A stretch of 64,000 bases of DNA from Parvibaculaceae bacterium (GTDB lineage: Bacteria; Pseudomonadota; Alphaproteobacteria; Parvibaculales; Parvibaculaceae), in assembly GCA_029209985.1 (NCBI GenBank), contig JARGNZ010000015.1, positions 1 to 64,000 of the forward strand, in the 5' to 3' direction. The notes beneath the pieces are model-generated. The model ran no database searches and had not been told where the DNA came from. It worked only from the letters and a program-made list of their open reading frames with translations. The translations under genes were made by a program, and so were the position numbers. This document shows, one piece after another, positions 40,136 to 49,910 of this stretch (positions within the stretch are counted from its first letter, which is position 1; every line of letters starts with the position of its first letter).

Positions 40136-42817
40136 TCAGCCGACAAGCTTTTTCATCCGTTCAAGCGCATCTTCCTGCTTCACAAGCTTTTCTTGTGCAT
40201 CGCTCAGCTTAACGCGTTCTTCAGCCACAACCGCTGGCGGCGCTTTAGCCACAAACTTTTCATTGCTCAATTTACCAGAAAGCTTAGCAATATCGCCCTT
40301 GATCACACCGACATCTTTCGTCAGCCGGGCAATCTCCGCGTCCAAATCAATGGCACCAGCAAGAGGCATCAACAAAGTCGCTTCATCAAGCACCGTTTGC
40401 ACACAGCCTTCAGGGGCAGCCCCTTCATGTACCGTCACTTCGGTCAACCGCGCCAAGCGTTGCAACAAGCTCAAGTGCGTTGCCAATCGGCGCTCACTGT
40501 CCTGCGAAGCCCCAGACATCAACAAAGGAATTTTATTGCCAGCGGGCACATTCATCTCAGAGCGCACAGAACGAATTTCAGTGATAAAGCGCACCACCCA
40601 ATCCATTTCTTGTTCAGCCACTTCATCAATGAGGCCCGTGTAAACAGGCCATGGGGCCAACATCAACATGCCATCACGTGGCGCGCCAACTTTACCCGTT
40701 TCCTGCCACAGCTCTTCCGTTTCAAAAGGCATCACAGGGTGTAGCATCAACAAAATCTGGTCAAGCACCCAAGCCGATGTTGCCCGTGTTTCAGCAATAG
40801 CGGCTTCATCTTCCCCAAAGAAAATAGGTTTGATGAATTCCAAGTGCCAATCACAGAACACATTCCAGATGAAACGATACAACACATTGGCTGTCTCGTT
40901 AAAACGGTAAGATTCGATGCTCTCCGTCACTTTCGCAACGGTTTGTGCAACCTCACTGACAATTGCTTTGTTGACTGTCAATTTAACCGTAGACGGATCA
41001 AATCCTTCAACGCGCACACATTCGTTCATTTCACAGAAACGCGCCGCATTCCAAAGTTTTGTCCCGAAATTGCGATAGCCTTCAACACGCGACGTTGACA
41101 ATTTAATGTCACGCCCTTGCGCCGCCATCGCCGTCAGTGTGAAACGTAAAGCATCCGCACCGTATTCTTCCACGAGGTCGAGCGGGTTAATAATATTCCC
41201 CTTCGACTTGGACATTTTGGCGCCCTTCTCGTCCCGCACAAGTGCGTGAATATAGACAGTATGGAACGGCACCTCATCCATAAAGTGCATCCCCATCATC
41301 ATCATCCGCGCAACCCAGAAGAAGATAATGTCAAAGCCCGTCATCAACACATCAGTTTGATAATAGCGCTCAAGTTCCGGCGTTTTTTCAGGCCACCCCA
41401 ATGTGGAGAACGGCCACAATGCAGAAGAAAACCACGTATCTAAAACATCCGGATCCCGCTCCAACTCAACCGGCTTGCCGTAATGAGCGATCGCCTGTGC
41501 CTGCGCATCTTCTTCCGATACGCCCACAAAAATCTCACGGTCTGGACCATACCATGCAGGAATACGGTGTCCCCACCAAAGCTGACGAGAAATACACCAC
41601 GGCTGGATATTATTCATCCATTCAAAATAGGTTTTATCCCAATTCTCAGGAACAAATTTCGTTTTGCCAGACTTCACCGCTTCGATGGCCGGTTGCGCCA
41701 TCGTTTTGGCATCCACGTACCATTGGTCCGTTAGGTAAGGCTCGATAACAACCAATTTCGACTTTTCATCATAAGGCACCATCAGCGTATGGTCTTCGAC
41801 CTTAGCTAAATGCCCCGCGGCTTCCATATCCGCCAAAACTTTCTTGCGCGCTGCAAACCGCTCTAAGCCACGGTAAGCTTCAGGCACTTCATCATTCAGA
41901 TGAGCTGTCTCAGTTAAAATGTTGATCATTTCCAGATCATTGCGTTTGCCAACTTCAAAGTCATTGAAGTCATGCGCAGGCGTAATTTTCACCGCACCAG
42001 AGCCTTGCTCTGGGTCCGCATATTCATCCGCAACAATTGGGATGCGCCGCCCCACAAGTGGTAAGATAACGTATTTGCCAACCAAATCTTTATAACGCTC
42101 ATCGTCCGGGTGTACCGCAACACCGGTATCGCCGAGCATTGTTTCAGGCCGCGTGGTCGCAACTGTAATCGTGCGCCCCTCTTCCCCTTCAATAGGGTAA
42201 GTGAAATGCCACATGCTGCCTTGCGTCTCGATGTTCTCAACTTCAAGGTCTGAAACCGCCGTTTGCAAACCCGGATGCCAATTCACCAAACGCTTATCCC
42301 GGTAAATCAAGCCCTCTTTGTGCAACTGAACGAACACTTTCAGAACCGCTGCAGACAGCCCCTCATCCAGCGTGAAACGCTCACGGCTCCAGTCACAAGA
42401 CGCACCCAAACGCCGTTGTTGTTCCAAAATAGTGCCGCCGGATTCATTCTTCCATTGCCACACCCGGTCAACAAATGCCTCCCGGCCCATGTCCCGCCGG
42501 TGTTGATTGCCTTCTGCTTCCAGTTGTCGCTCAACCACCATTTGCGTCGCAATGCCCGCATGGTCCATGCCCGGTTGCCACAGCACATCGCGTCCGCGCA
42601 TACGCTCAAATCGGATCAAGATATCTTGTAACGTATTATTGAGCGCATGGCCCATGTGCAAACTGCCGGTCACATTTGGGGGCGGAATGACAATGCAATA
42701 AGGCTCAGCTCCCGCTTCAACGCGCTCAGTACGGCCGCCCTTAAAGGCCCCGCTATCTTCCCAAGCTTTATAAAGCCGCGTTTCTACGTCTTGTGGCTGA
42801 TAACTCTTTTCCAGCAT
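40136..42817 (-). CDS. valS: valyl-tRNA synthetase
   Basis: A class I synthetase that charges tRNA-Val. The 893 residues have the HIGH-type motif PPPNVTGSLHMGHALNNT at about 46-63, an editing domain with TTRPETMLGDTGVAVHP at about 217-233, and KMSKSKGN near 534-541. The last 65 residues form the usual coiled-coil arm (ARLTKDVGVIKGDIAKLSGK). The valS-popZ-tolC-pcm order fits alphaproteobacterial synteny. Confidence 0.97.
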   Translation of the reverse strand: MLEKSYQPQDVETRLYKAWEDSGAFKGGRTERVEAGAEPYCIVIPPPNVTGSLHMGHALNNTLQDILIRFERMRGRDVLWQPGMDHAGIATQMVVERQLEAEGNQHRRDMGREAFVDRVWQWKNESGGTILEQQRRLGASCDWSRERFTLDEGLSAAVLKVFVQLHKEGLIYRDKRLVNWHPGLQTAVSDLEVENIETQGSMWHFTYPIEGEEGRTITVATTRPETMLGDTGVAVHPDDERYKDLVGKYVILPLVGRRIPIVADEYADPEQGSGAVKITPAHDFNDFEVGKRNDLEMINILTETAHLNDEVPEAYRGLERFAARKKVLADMEAAGHLAKVEDHTLMVPYDEKSKLVVIEPYLTDQWYVDAKTMAQPAIEAVKSGKTKFVPENWDKTYFEWMNNIQPWCISRQLWWGHRIPAWYGPDREIFVGVSEEDAQAQAIAHYGKPVELERDPDVLDTWFSSALWPFSTLGWPEKTPELERYYQTDVLMTGFDIIFFWVARMMMMGMHFMDEVPFHTVYIHALVRDEKGAKMSKSKGNIINPLDLVEEYGADALRFTLTAMAAQGRDIKLSTSRVEGYRNFGTKLWNAARFCEMNECVRVEGFDPSTVKLTVNKAIVSEVAQTVAKVTESIESYRFNETANVLYRFIWNVFCDWHLEFIKPIFFGEDEAAIAETRATSAWVLDQILLMLHPVMPFETEELWQETGKVGAPRDGMLMLAPWPVYTGLIDEVAEQEMDWVVRFITEIRSVRSEMNVPAGNKIPLLMSGASQDSERRLATHLSLLQRLARLTEVTVHEGAAPEGCVQTVLDEATLLMPLAGAIDLDAEIARLTKDVGVIKGDIAKLSGKLSNEKFVAKAPPAVVAEERVKLSDAQEKLVKQEDALERMKKLVG

Positions 42818-42954
42818 GTCAGTTCTCTTTTACCGCCGTCTCAGCACGAGCCAGCATTAGGGTGTTAGGTATATTTTGAGCCGTTTAGACCATATGCACC
42901 CGGCTCTCGCAAGTGGCCCCGCAGCGCACAAGCCTTGGTACAGCATCCAAACGA

Positions 42955-42990
42955 AAAAAGCCGCTATTTCCAACGAAATAGCGGCTTTTT
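42955..42990. terminator. strong bidirectional terminator between popZ and valS
   Basis: AAAAAGCCGCTATTTC (42955-42970) pairs perfectly with GAAATAGCGGCTTTTT (42975-42990) around a CAAC loop. Flanking A and T runs allow termination on both strands. It lies 18 bases after the popZ stop, so popZ is separated from valS. Confidence 0.9.
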
Positions 42991-43008
42991 ATTCAAAAAA
43001 TCAATCGA

Positions 43009-43707
43009 TTATGATCGACGGCGCGCTACCCGTTCAATTTCTTCTTTGACCAGTTCTTGCACCACACCCGGTAGATTCTCATCCAACCAAGCTTTCAACA
43101 TAGGCTTGAGCATTTGCGCAACAAGGTCTTCAAGCGTACGATTGCTGCCGGAAGATGTCAGCATAGAACTCGCTAAAGCGCCAAATGCTGCCGATGTGGC
43201 TTGCTCTGTATCGTTAGAGAGCAACCGATCATCCTCAATTTCAGAGACTGGCTCGGCTTCTGCTTCAAATTCCGCTTCTGGCTCAGGGGCAGCTTCCACC
43301 ACCTCTTCAATTTCTGGTTCCGGCTCAGGCTCAGCAAAAGCAATATCATCCTCTTCAATTTCTGGCTCAGGCTCAGGCGTAGGTTCTGGCTCAGGAATTG
43401 GTTCCGGCTCTGGCATTGGCTCAGGCTCAGGCTCGGGTTCTGGTTCTGGTGCAGGCTCAGGTTCCGGCATTGCTTCTGTAAGCTCCATCACATCGTCAGC
43501 TTCATCGGCTGGTGTCAGCTCAAGCACATCTTCCTCAACCGGTGGCTCTTCAACAACAGGCACTTCTTCAACTGGAGGCTCCTCAACGACAGGCGCTTCT
43601 GCCTGCGCGGGTGCATCTTCAGGCCCACCATCTTCAGAAATGATCTTGCGAATAGACGCTAAGATCTCTTCCATGGTTGGTTCTTGTCCTTCAGTTTGAT
43701 TACTCAT
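43009..43707 (-). CDS. popZ: polar organizing protein PopZ (DUF2497)
   Basis: PopZ forms a polar matrix that anchors centromeres and cell-cycle regulators in alphaproteobacteria. The three-part layout is clear. An N-terminal helix ([17 protein letters not shown], about 11-27) is followed by a long disordered acidic, Pro/Glu-rich middle with runs of EPEP repeats (about 28-150), and by the C-terminal helices ([20 protein letters not shown], about 190-209, then [13 protein letters not shown]). The middle is longer than in Caulobacter (232 residues in total). The terminator isolates it from valS. Confidence 0.92.
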   Translation of the reverse strand: MSNQTEGQEPTMEEILASIRKIISEDGGPEDAPAQAEAPVVEEPPVEEVPVVEEPPVEEDVLELTPADEADDVMELTEAMPEPEPAPEPEPEPEPEPMPEPEPIPEPEPTPEPEPEIEEDDIAFAEPEPEPEIEEVVEAAPEPEAEFEAEAEPVSEIEDDRLLSNDTEQATSAAFGALASSMLTSSGSNRTLEDLVAQMLKPMLKAWLDENLPGVVQELVKEEIERVARRRS

Positions 43708-43822
43708 GTCACGTGTTCCCGAGGAAAGGTCAAAGGTCAGGGCACATTAGAGCGGGAGGTCGCAATTGCCAATGGGACATCCCGCATCAAGCCCGTGTGA
43801 GACTATTATCGCTGGTTTTAGT

Positions 43823-45223
43823 TTACTCCGCGTTACCAAAACCAATCCAGCTACCTGAAACTTCATCATAATTGTCTTTTGGATCATAAATCGGCACGTT
43901 CAAATCCAATTTTTGTGCACTCAATTGGCCCGTCGCACTAATCAACGAATATCCTGCCACATATTCATCCCGGTGAGAGCGCACTAATGATACCTGCGCA
44001 TCAACCAATTCTTGTTCAGCGTTCAGCACATCCAAGGTGGAGCGTGAGCCCACTTGAAATTCTTGGCGAACACCTTCCAGCGCAATTTCGTTAGCCCGAA
44101 CTTCTGCAGAGTTGGACCGAATGGACGCTTGCGTCAACCGAAGTTGCTCCCAAGCATTCACCACAGCTTCCTCTACTTGACGTAAAGTCCCCGCAACATT
44201 CAACCGGTTTTGAGCATGTGTTTGCTTGGCTTGGCGAATGGTCGAATATTCAGCACCCCCTTGATAAAGCGGCACACTCAAGACAGCCGTCACACTGGCT
44301 TCTTCATTCCGGTCAATAGCCGCCGTTGGGTTATCGCTATAATCGTAACTCGCTTGCAGGCTCACGGAGGGCAGCAATGCACCCTTTGCAACCGTCACAG
44401 CATGTTTTGCTGCCCGCTCCGCATGACGTACAGCCGCCAAGGATGGGTTATTGTCGATCGCAATTTGCATGGCTTCGGCTTGGCTTGCAGGCAAAGGCGG
44501 CAAAGGCGGTGGCGCATCCAACGTTCCAGGCTCACGCCCAACAATACGCACATAAGCAGACCGACTGCTAACCAATTCCACTTGAGAAGAAATGAAAGTC
44601 GCCTCTGCCAAGCTCAACCGAGCCTCAGCTTGTGCAACGTCTGTCCGCGTCAATTCACCAACGCGGAACCGGTCTTCTGTCGCTTCTAGTTCGCGCTTTA
44701 GAACCTTGACATTTTTCTCCTGCAATTCCACCAAAGCTTCATTGCGCAAAACGTCCATAAAAGCCGTTACGGCATTGAGCAGCGTTGTTTGCTCAACATC
44801 TCGCAAGGACTCGCGACCTGCTTTCACAGACTCACGCGCCTGACGGGTGCCGTATAACGTACGCCCCCCGGTAAAAATATTTTGGGTCAATGTCAAAGAA
44901 CCCGTCAGCGGTCTAGAATCGGACTGTGCAACTCCTCCACTGGTGTCGGTTTCAGTCTCTTGATAGCCATAGGTACCTTGCCCGTTCAGTGTTGGGCGCC
45001 AGCCAGCAACAGCCTGGGGCACAGCTTCATCTGTGGCCCGTTGTCCGGCACGTTCAGCCAACAGCGCAGGATTGCTGGTGTAAGCCGCCTCCATTGCTTC
45101 AAACAATGAATCCGCCTGAGCGCTATTCGCCCCCACCAAAGTCGCAAGACAAAACGATGCCAGCGCTGTGCTGCCCATCATTCTACGTACAAGAGACACT
45201 TTTTTTGCTGGTACACGCTGCAT
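43823..45223 (-). CDS. tolC: TolC-family outer-membrane efflux/secretion channel
   Basis: A 466-residue outer-membrane channel of the TolC family with a signal peptide (hydrophobic run about 17-31, cleavage near NSAQA 38). It has the two internally repeated coiled-coil/strand halves: AYTSNPALLAERA and GWRPTLNGQGTYGY in the first, AIDNNPSLAAVRHAERAAKH and LLPSVSLQASYDY in the second, and the family block VGSRSTLDVLNAEQEL. It serves type I secretion or RND efflux; no partner transporter is in the window. Its leader is 347 bases long. Confidence 0.93.
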   Translation of the reverse strand: MQRVPAKKVSLVRRMMGSTALASFCLATLVGANSAQADSLFEAMEAAYTSNPALLAERAGQRATDEAVPQAVAGWRPTLNGQGTYGYQETETDTSGGVAQSDSRPLTGSLTLTQNIFTGGRTLYGTRQARESVKAGRESLRDVEQTTLLNAVTAFMDVLRNEALVELQEKNVKVLKRELEATEDRFRVGELTRTDVAQAEARLSLAEATFISSQVELVSSRSAYVRIVGREPGTLDAPPPLPPLPASQAEAMQIAIDNNPSLAAVRHAERAAKHAVTVAKGALLPSVSLQASYDYSDNPTAAIDRNEEASVTAVLSVPLYQGGAEYSTIRQAKQTHAQNRLNVAGTLRQVEEAVVNAWEQLRLTQASIRSNSAEVRANEIALEGVRQEFQVGSRSTLDVLNAEQELVDAQVSLVRSHRDEYVAGYSLISATGQLSAQKLDLNVPIYDPKDNYDEVSGSWIGFGNAE

Positions 45224-45570
45224 TATCTAAACTCTCCGATCACCGTTGATTGGCATTTCGTTTTCAAAGCACACCGTTCCATTCTTGTCGTCAAAACAGA
45301 AACCCCATACGAGGGCTGGCGAGTTGAAAGAATATTCCGCGCAAATCTTGGGCTTGTTTGGTAACTGCTTTGTTAACGTTACCGAAATTAGACCATTTTC
45401 TTTAGGAAAAATAGACAGAACACCCGTTAATCGGAAATTCATCCCCATGATAGGCCCGCAAATGAGGTCAATCGGCGTTTCTAAGATCGACCAACCATAT
45501 CCGCATGAGAGATTGACGCGCAGTCAAACCCTCATCAAACCGTTTCATGTCGTGGCATATGGGGCGTTTG
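45224..45570. other. tolC leader region, no gene seen
   Basis: The 347 bases between the PCMT-like gene and tolC (both minus strand) hold short frames of up to 117 codons, none with recognisable features. A small palindrome-like stretch GTAACGTTAAC lies near 45371-45381. The length suggests that tolC has its own promoter and perhaps a regulatory leader, but I cannot place a promoter reliably. Confidence 0.4.
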
Positions 45571-46239
45571 TTAAAAAACAAAACCCTTTTCAATTTTGAA
45601 ACCCGGCAACTCAGGAACCGAAGCATCAAATTCTTCACGGCTTGAAATCGACCCATCCGCGCAACGCATAAAGAGCATGGCTTTACCCGCGTGATCCTTT
45701 TGAAGGATCGTTACCAACCTGCCGTTGGGGCCAAGTTGTGCCAGCAAAGAATCCGGCACGTCTTCCACAGCCCCATCAATAAAGATGATGTCATAAGGCC
45801 CCTGCGCACCAACGCCTTCGCTCAAAGGCCCCGTCACCACAGCAACATTGTCCGCGCCCAAGGCAGAAAGTGTTTCGGTCGCATGGGCGGCTAAAGCTTC
45901 GTCGGCTTCAAGCGCAACAACCGTATCCGCCAATTGACCAATGACAGCCGAGCTATAACCAGTGCCAGCGCCAACAACCAAAGCCACATGGCTTTTTTCA
46001 ATCTGCGCCAAATCCGCCAATTTGCCAATCACCCGTGGCTCCATCAACGACCGCACACCTTCTTCGGTCCGCGCAATTTCAAGGCCACGGTCATGGTAAG
46101 CGATGCTTCGCTTGTCACTTGGTACAAATTGCTCCCGTGGGATTGCGCTCATCGCCACCATCACGGCTTGATCAACGATACCAGAGGGCCGGACTTGTGA
46201 TTCTACCATATTGTGGCGGGCAGCTTGAAAATCGCTCAT
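45571..46239 (-). CDS. PCMT-family methyltransferase (second isoaspartate-type paralogue)
   Basis: A 222-residue protein of the isoaspartate methyltransferase family, clearly different from the pcm at 24784. The SAM motif reads VALVVGAGTGYSSAVIGQL (about 85-103) and the N-terminal block is MVESQVRPSGIVDQAV followed by IPREQFVP. It lies upstream of tolC, as often in alphaproteobacteria. Whether it methylates isoaspartate is uncertain, because the substrate motif near residues 40-60 is altered. Confidence 0.85.
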   Translation of the reverse strand: MSDFQAARHNMVESQVRPSGIVDQAVMVAMSAIPREQFVPSDKRSIAYHDRGLEIARTEEGVRSLMEPRVIGKLADLAQIEKSHVALVVGAGTGYSSAVIGQLADTVVALEADEALAAHATETLSALGADNVAVVTGPLSEGVGAQGPYDIIFIDGAVEDVPDSLLAQLGPNGRLVTILQKDHAGKAMLFMRCADGSISSREEFDASVPELPGFKIEKGFVF

Positions 46240-46459
46240 GAATATCTCTTAGATGCTGGTGGCCACACCAAAGCGCATGGACACGGAGAAGAATTAGGTC
46301 TGTCGGTAGGGCTACTCATAAACGCAGTGGAGAACGAACCACACCGACTCAACGAGATTGCCCCTAATCTGATCCGGTTATACTGGCCTCTCACCCGGAA
46401 AACAAATGGCCCTTAGATGAATTAGTGCAATCTTTCCTAAATTCGATGCATATTCTCAA

Positions 46460-46488
46460 TTGTATATTAGAAACTTAATTGCTATAGA
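46460..46488 (+). promoter_or_regulatory. sigma70-type promoter of tRNA-Cys
   Basis: TTGTAT (46460-46465), 17 bases, TATAGA (46483-46488). The -10 element ends 26 bases before the tRNA 5' end. The stretch is AT-rich and no other gene starts nearby on this strand. Confidence 0.5.
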
Positions 46489-46514
46489 CCGGCTCTCGAA
46501 AGACAAAAGTCGGC

Positions 46515-46588
46515 GGCCACGTGGCGGAGTGGTGACGCAACGGATTGCAAATCCGTGTACTCCGGTTCGATTCCGGACGTGGCCTCCA
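46515..46588 (+). tRNA. tRNA-Cys (anticodon GCA)
   Basis: A 74-nt cloverleaf. The acceptor stem GGCCACG/CGTGGCC is perfect, the anticodon stem CGGAT/ATCCG carries the loop TGCAA with anticodon GCA, and the T arm is TCCGGTTCGATTCCGGA. The 3' TCCA includes the U73 discriminator expected for Cys and an encoded CCA. Confidence 0.97.
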
Positions 46589-46740
46589 TTTTTGTAATAT
46601 TCGGCTTATTTCCTCACATTTTGAACTGACCGCATCGCATTTAACACGCAGAACGTGTTGCCTAAACATGGGCACAACGCGAATTGTGCGTAGCCTGTAT
46701 ATATATCCATCTATTCGCTGTGCAGCTCCGCGAGACGAAT

Positions 46741-48060
46741 CTATGCCAAAGCACGCCGACTCATGATTTCATCATTTGAGTTTTTCCTCGCCTTAAAGCG
46801 ATCAGCCGCCAAAATGCACCCCCAGCTGCTGCCAAAAAGGAAATAGAGGTGGCGCCAATTATCAACATCAATGATAAGCGCCTCCCCCACATGGGCCATC
46901 GTCACCGCTAATGAAATCATCAAAAACCCACGGCCCGGAAAATCAATTTTCAGCGCCCCTAGCCCACGCACAAAGGTGAGAACAAGAAAGCCCAAATAAC
47001 TCAAAATCGACAAGTAGCCCCCCGCGACAAAAATGCTCAAATAAACATTGTGCGGGTCCGTGGCATAAAGCCCCGACCATTGCGCCGGACCAATCCCCAA
47101 TGGATTACTCGTTCCCACTTCCAACGCTCGGGCTTGCGTCCAAAACCGCCCTTGCTCTTCCACATCATAAGATTGCACAAGCGAAAAACGGTCAATGAAG
47201 TGCGCCGCAACCACAGGGTCACTCAAAGCAAATGAAATCACGGCAACGGCCACAACCACCAAACCAATCAACAAGAAGAGAAGCCGGTCAGTTTGCTGCT
47301 TGCCGTGCGGCGTCGCCAACATAAAGCCCACATAAAAGAGCAATGAAACAATCAGGTTTGCCCACGCTCCCCGTGAAAAGCTGAGAAAAAGTCCCAGAAT
47401 AAGCGTCCCAACAACAGGAAACAGTAATACATCGCGTCCCCGTCGTGTAAGGGTCAACTTGTGCAGCACATAAAGCACTGGCGCGACCAAATACGGACCA
47501 AAAACATTGGGATCGTTAAACGTCGCCGTCGGACGGTCATACCGTAAAAAGAACTGATAGTTCGGAATGGCGTGAAAATATGCCAGCGTACCAATCGCAG
47601 CGGCAATAAAAGCTGCCAGCAGATAGCCATTCCACAGCACTTGAAGGTGACGATGCGGGTCCGCACAAATGACGCTGGTAAAAAAGATAAAAGTCAAAAT
47701 CAGATAGATAACAACGACCGTATAACTTTGGGCCTCACTAGGCGTATGAGCCTTAAAACTCCCGACAGCATACCCAACCAACAACAGCCCCCAAAACAGC
47801 ATCGGCCACGCCAAGCCCTTGGGCAAGCGCAGCCCAAACAGAAAGAAGCTTGCCACCATCGGCACCATCAACAGATCGTAGAACGTTGGTTGCGCAACTT
47901 CCTTCACATCACTTTTCAAATAGAAGCTAATTGACATCACGACGAACAGGGCAGCCAATGCAATGTTGGCCCATACGCCTTTGTGCCAAAAGGCTTCCTG
48001 CCCGTCACGCTCAACACGCGGGGCACTTGGTGCAGGTTGCATTGCCCAGCCATCGCTCAT
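46741..48060 (-). CDS. O-antigen ligase/polymerase-like membrane protein (Wzy/WaaL family)
   Basis: A 439-residue polytopic protein with about eleven hydrophobic segments. Its largest periplasmic loop (near residues 275-330) holds RFWTQARALEVGTSNPLGIGPAQWS and DPHNVYLSIFVAGGYLS, the conserved pattern of the O-antigen ligase/Wzy_C domain with its PHN motif. It probably polymerises or ligates the polysaccharide made by this locus. It overlaps the glycosyltransferase gene by 4 bases. Confidence 0.85.
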   Translation of the reverse strand: MSDGWAMQPAPSAPRVERDGQEAFWHKGVWANIALAALFVVMSISFYLKSDVKEVAQPTFYDLLMVPMVASFFLFGLRLPKGLAWPMLFWGLLLVGYAVGSFKAHTPSEAQSYTVVVIYLILTFIFFTSVICADPHRHLQVLWNGYLLAAFIAAAIGTLAYFHAIPNYQFFLRYDRPTATFNDPNVFGPYLVAPVLYVLHKLTLTRRGRDVLLFPVVGTLILGLFLSFSRGAWANLIVSLLFYVGFMLATPHGKQQTDRLLFLLIGLVVVAVAVISFALSDPVVAAHFIDRFSLVQSYDVEEQGRFWTQARALEVGTSNPLGIGPAQWSGLYATDPHNVYLSIFVAGGYLSILSYLGFLVLTFVRGLGALKIDFPGRGFLMISLAVTMAHVGEALIIDVDNWRHLYFLFGSSWGCILAADRFKARKNSNDEIMSRRALA

Positions 48061-49244
48061 GCCGAACCTGCTTTCCCTAAGCCGCCGTTCGTCACGTTCC
48101 CCGCCGCTTCCCGGTCCAATTCCTCCAACAATTCGCTATAAAACCGGTTGATTTGCGTGACCATATGATGAGCCGAAAAGCCGGACAACATCTGCCTACG
48201 CAACTCTGCTGCCACCACATGATACCCATCCGGTGCATCCAAAAAGGCAGTCATCGCACGCGATAAAGCCGCAACAGATTTCGGTTCAATCAGGCGAGAA
48301 GACAACGTCCCAAATATCTCGCCAATGCCCCCAACGTCAGTGGTGATAAGCGGTCGAGAGGCCCCTGCCGCCTCCAAAACTACATACGGCAAAGATTCGT
48401 GATGCGACGGCATCACCACACAGCGGCCCAAAGCAAAAGCCGCCCGTGCAGGCATAGGCGCTTCAAACCGCACGCAGTCTTCCAAGCCAAGCGAGCGCGC
48501 CTGCGCTTTGAACATCTCCGCATCAGGACCAGACCCAACCAAAACGGCCGTAACCGGCTTTGACAGTTTCAAGATTGAGAGCGCCTCAAGCAGCTCCCCC
48601 ACCCCTTTAAGCGTCCGCAACTCGCCTAAAAAGACAAAGTCAGCAGCCGTTGCAGAAGTTTCAAGAGAATCAAACTCAGAGGCCGTGATGCCATTATGAA
48701 TGACCCTCACCTGCTCCGGCATTTTACCAATAATCTGGGAAAAGCGGTCTTGCCCAAATTGAGATTCAAAAATAATGCCTTCAGTCCGCCGCAATAAAAA
48801 CCGCTCAACTGAGTGGTACAAAAGCCCCGCAGGACTACGCGGTGAAAAATGAAGGGATCCCCCATGCGGTGTATAAAGCCGAACACGCCCCTTGGCCTTT
48901 GGCATCAACCGCGCGTAAGCCCCTCCCTTTGCACCATGTCCATGCACAACATCAGGAAGAAGCCGCTCGGTTACCTCACGCAAAGCGCGCACAGCATGAA
49001 CATCGCCCACTCCCGCATGCCGGCTCATAGAAATCCGGTGTACCCCTAACGAACAATGGTCCGCCAACTCATCTAATCGGCCCTCTGATAAGGGATCAGA
49101 GGCATTCCTTTCACACACAACGCCAACATCATACCCAGCCTCAGCCTGTCCTTGAACAACATCGCGCACATGGCGGAAAAGCCCCCCTAAGGGAGCCCGC
49201 ATCGTATGCAACACACGCAATCTGGGAAGAAAAAAACCGTCCAT
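48057..49244 (-). CDS. GT4-family glycosyltransferase
   Basis: A 395-residue GT-B-fold glycosyltransferase. The N-terminal half has LHTMRAPLGGLFRHVRDVVQ and VHGHGAKGGAYARL (donor/acceptor loop). The C-terminal half has FVFLGELRTLKGVGELLEAL and the GT4 EX7E region around MPSHHESLPYVVLEAAGASR (about 287-306). It adds a sugar to the lipid-linked intermediate of the exopolysaccharide. Only one such enzyme is in the locus, so others must be encoded elsewhere. Confidence 0.88.
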   Translation of the reverse strand: MDGFFLPRLRVLHTMRAPLGGLFRHVRDVVQGQAEAGYDVGVVCERNASDPLSEGRLDELADHCSLGVHRISMSRHAGVGDVHAVRALREVTERLLPDVVHGHGAKGGAYARLMPKAKGRVRLYTPHGGSLHFSPRSPAGLLYHSVERFLLRRTEGIIFESQFGQDRFSQIIGKMPEQVRVIHNGITASEFDSLETSATAADFVFLGELRTLKGVGELLEALSILKLSKPVTAVLVGSGPDAEMFKAQARSLGLEDCVRFEAPMPARAAFALGRCVVMPSHHESLPYVVLEAAGASRPLITTDVGGIGEIFGTLSSRLIEPKSVAALSRAMTAFLDAPDGYHVVAAELRRQMLSGFSAHHMVTQINRFYSELLEELDREAAGNVTNGGLGKAGSA

Positions 49245-49253
49245 GGTGCCTCG

Positions 49254-49823
49254 TTAGAAAAACCGTTCTTCAATTAAAATCGTATCGCCCGGCAAAACTG
49301 AATGATTAGCGGGCACCCTCAATTCAACGATGCTCTCATTGCGCTTACGCGTAATCAGCGCATCAGATTCATTGGCCCGAAACGTAAAACCACCCGCAAT
49401 CGCCACAGCAGTTTGCACCGTCATCCCAGACACAAAGGGGAATTGGCCGGGTCTGTTCACCTCGCCCAAAATAAAGAAGGGCCGGTAGTTGAGAATTTCC
49501 ACGCTCACATTCGGATTGCGAAGCAATGTTTGCCCTAAAATGGCAACCAATTCGGTTTCAAGCTGCTGGGTGCTTAACCCACGCGTTTGCACAGGCTCCA
49601 TCAAAGGAATGGAGATAAACCCGGACCCATCAACCGCATATTCCCCCGAAAGGTCCTCTTGCCCGAAAATCACAATACGGAGCTGATCACCGCTATCGAG
49701 GGCATAAGGTGTGCTGGCTTCAGCAAGGGGCTGAGTGCTGACAACAGAGCTACTCGCACACCCGCCCAAACTGACAGCCAAGACTCCGATTATCCCTATG
49801 AAACGAACCACAAACCCTGGCAT
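49254..49823 (-). CDS. polysaccharide export outer-membrane lipoprotein (Wza/BexD type)
   Basis: A 189-residue lipoprotein with lipobox SLGGC at about residues 18-22, then a poly-export domain (YALDSGDQLRIVIFGQEDLSG) and one SLBB domain (FFILGEVNRPGQFPFVSGM). It is shorter than E. coli Wza and lacks its last transmembrane helix domain, like BexD/GumB types. I use the second ATG (49823), which has AGAGGA at a normal distance. First gene of the minus-strand EPS trio, divergent from the co-polymerase gene. Confidence 0.88.
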   Translation of the reverse strand: MPGFVVRFIGIIGVLAVSLGGCASSSVVSTQPLAEASTPYALDSGDQLRIVIFGQEDLSGEYAVDGSGFISIPLMEPVQTRGLSTQQLETELVAILGQTLLRNPNVSVEILNYRPFFILGEVNRPGQFPFVSGMTVQTAVAIAGGFTFRANESDALITRKRNESIVELRVPANHSVLPGDTILIEERFF

Positions 49824-49910
49824 CGTCATTCCTCTCTATATTGCTCTTGCTTAAAATTAGGCTGCTAGGGTTAATAAAGATTGAGTTTCCAACCAGTCTG
49901 CTCAGCTAAA

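Noticed and set aside
42935-43699. Plus-strand frame of 254 codons with long Gly-Ser repeats
   Set aside because: It is the exact antisense of popZ; the Gly/Ser run is the reverse reading of the Glu-Pro repeats, and PopZ has family-specific ends.
45227-45448. 73-codon minus-strand frame in the tolC leader
   Set aside because: No family resemblance and no ribosome site; treated as leader.
46213-46416. 67-codon plus-strand frame before tRNA-Cys
   Set aside because: It overlaps the start of the PCMT-like gene, has no ribosome site and no known pattern.
46475-46675. Minus-strand frame over tRNA-Cys
   Set aside because: The RPRPESNRSTR segment is the antisense of the tRNA; no independent support.
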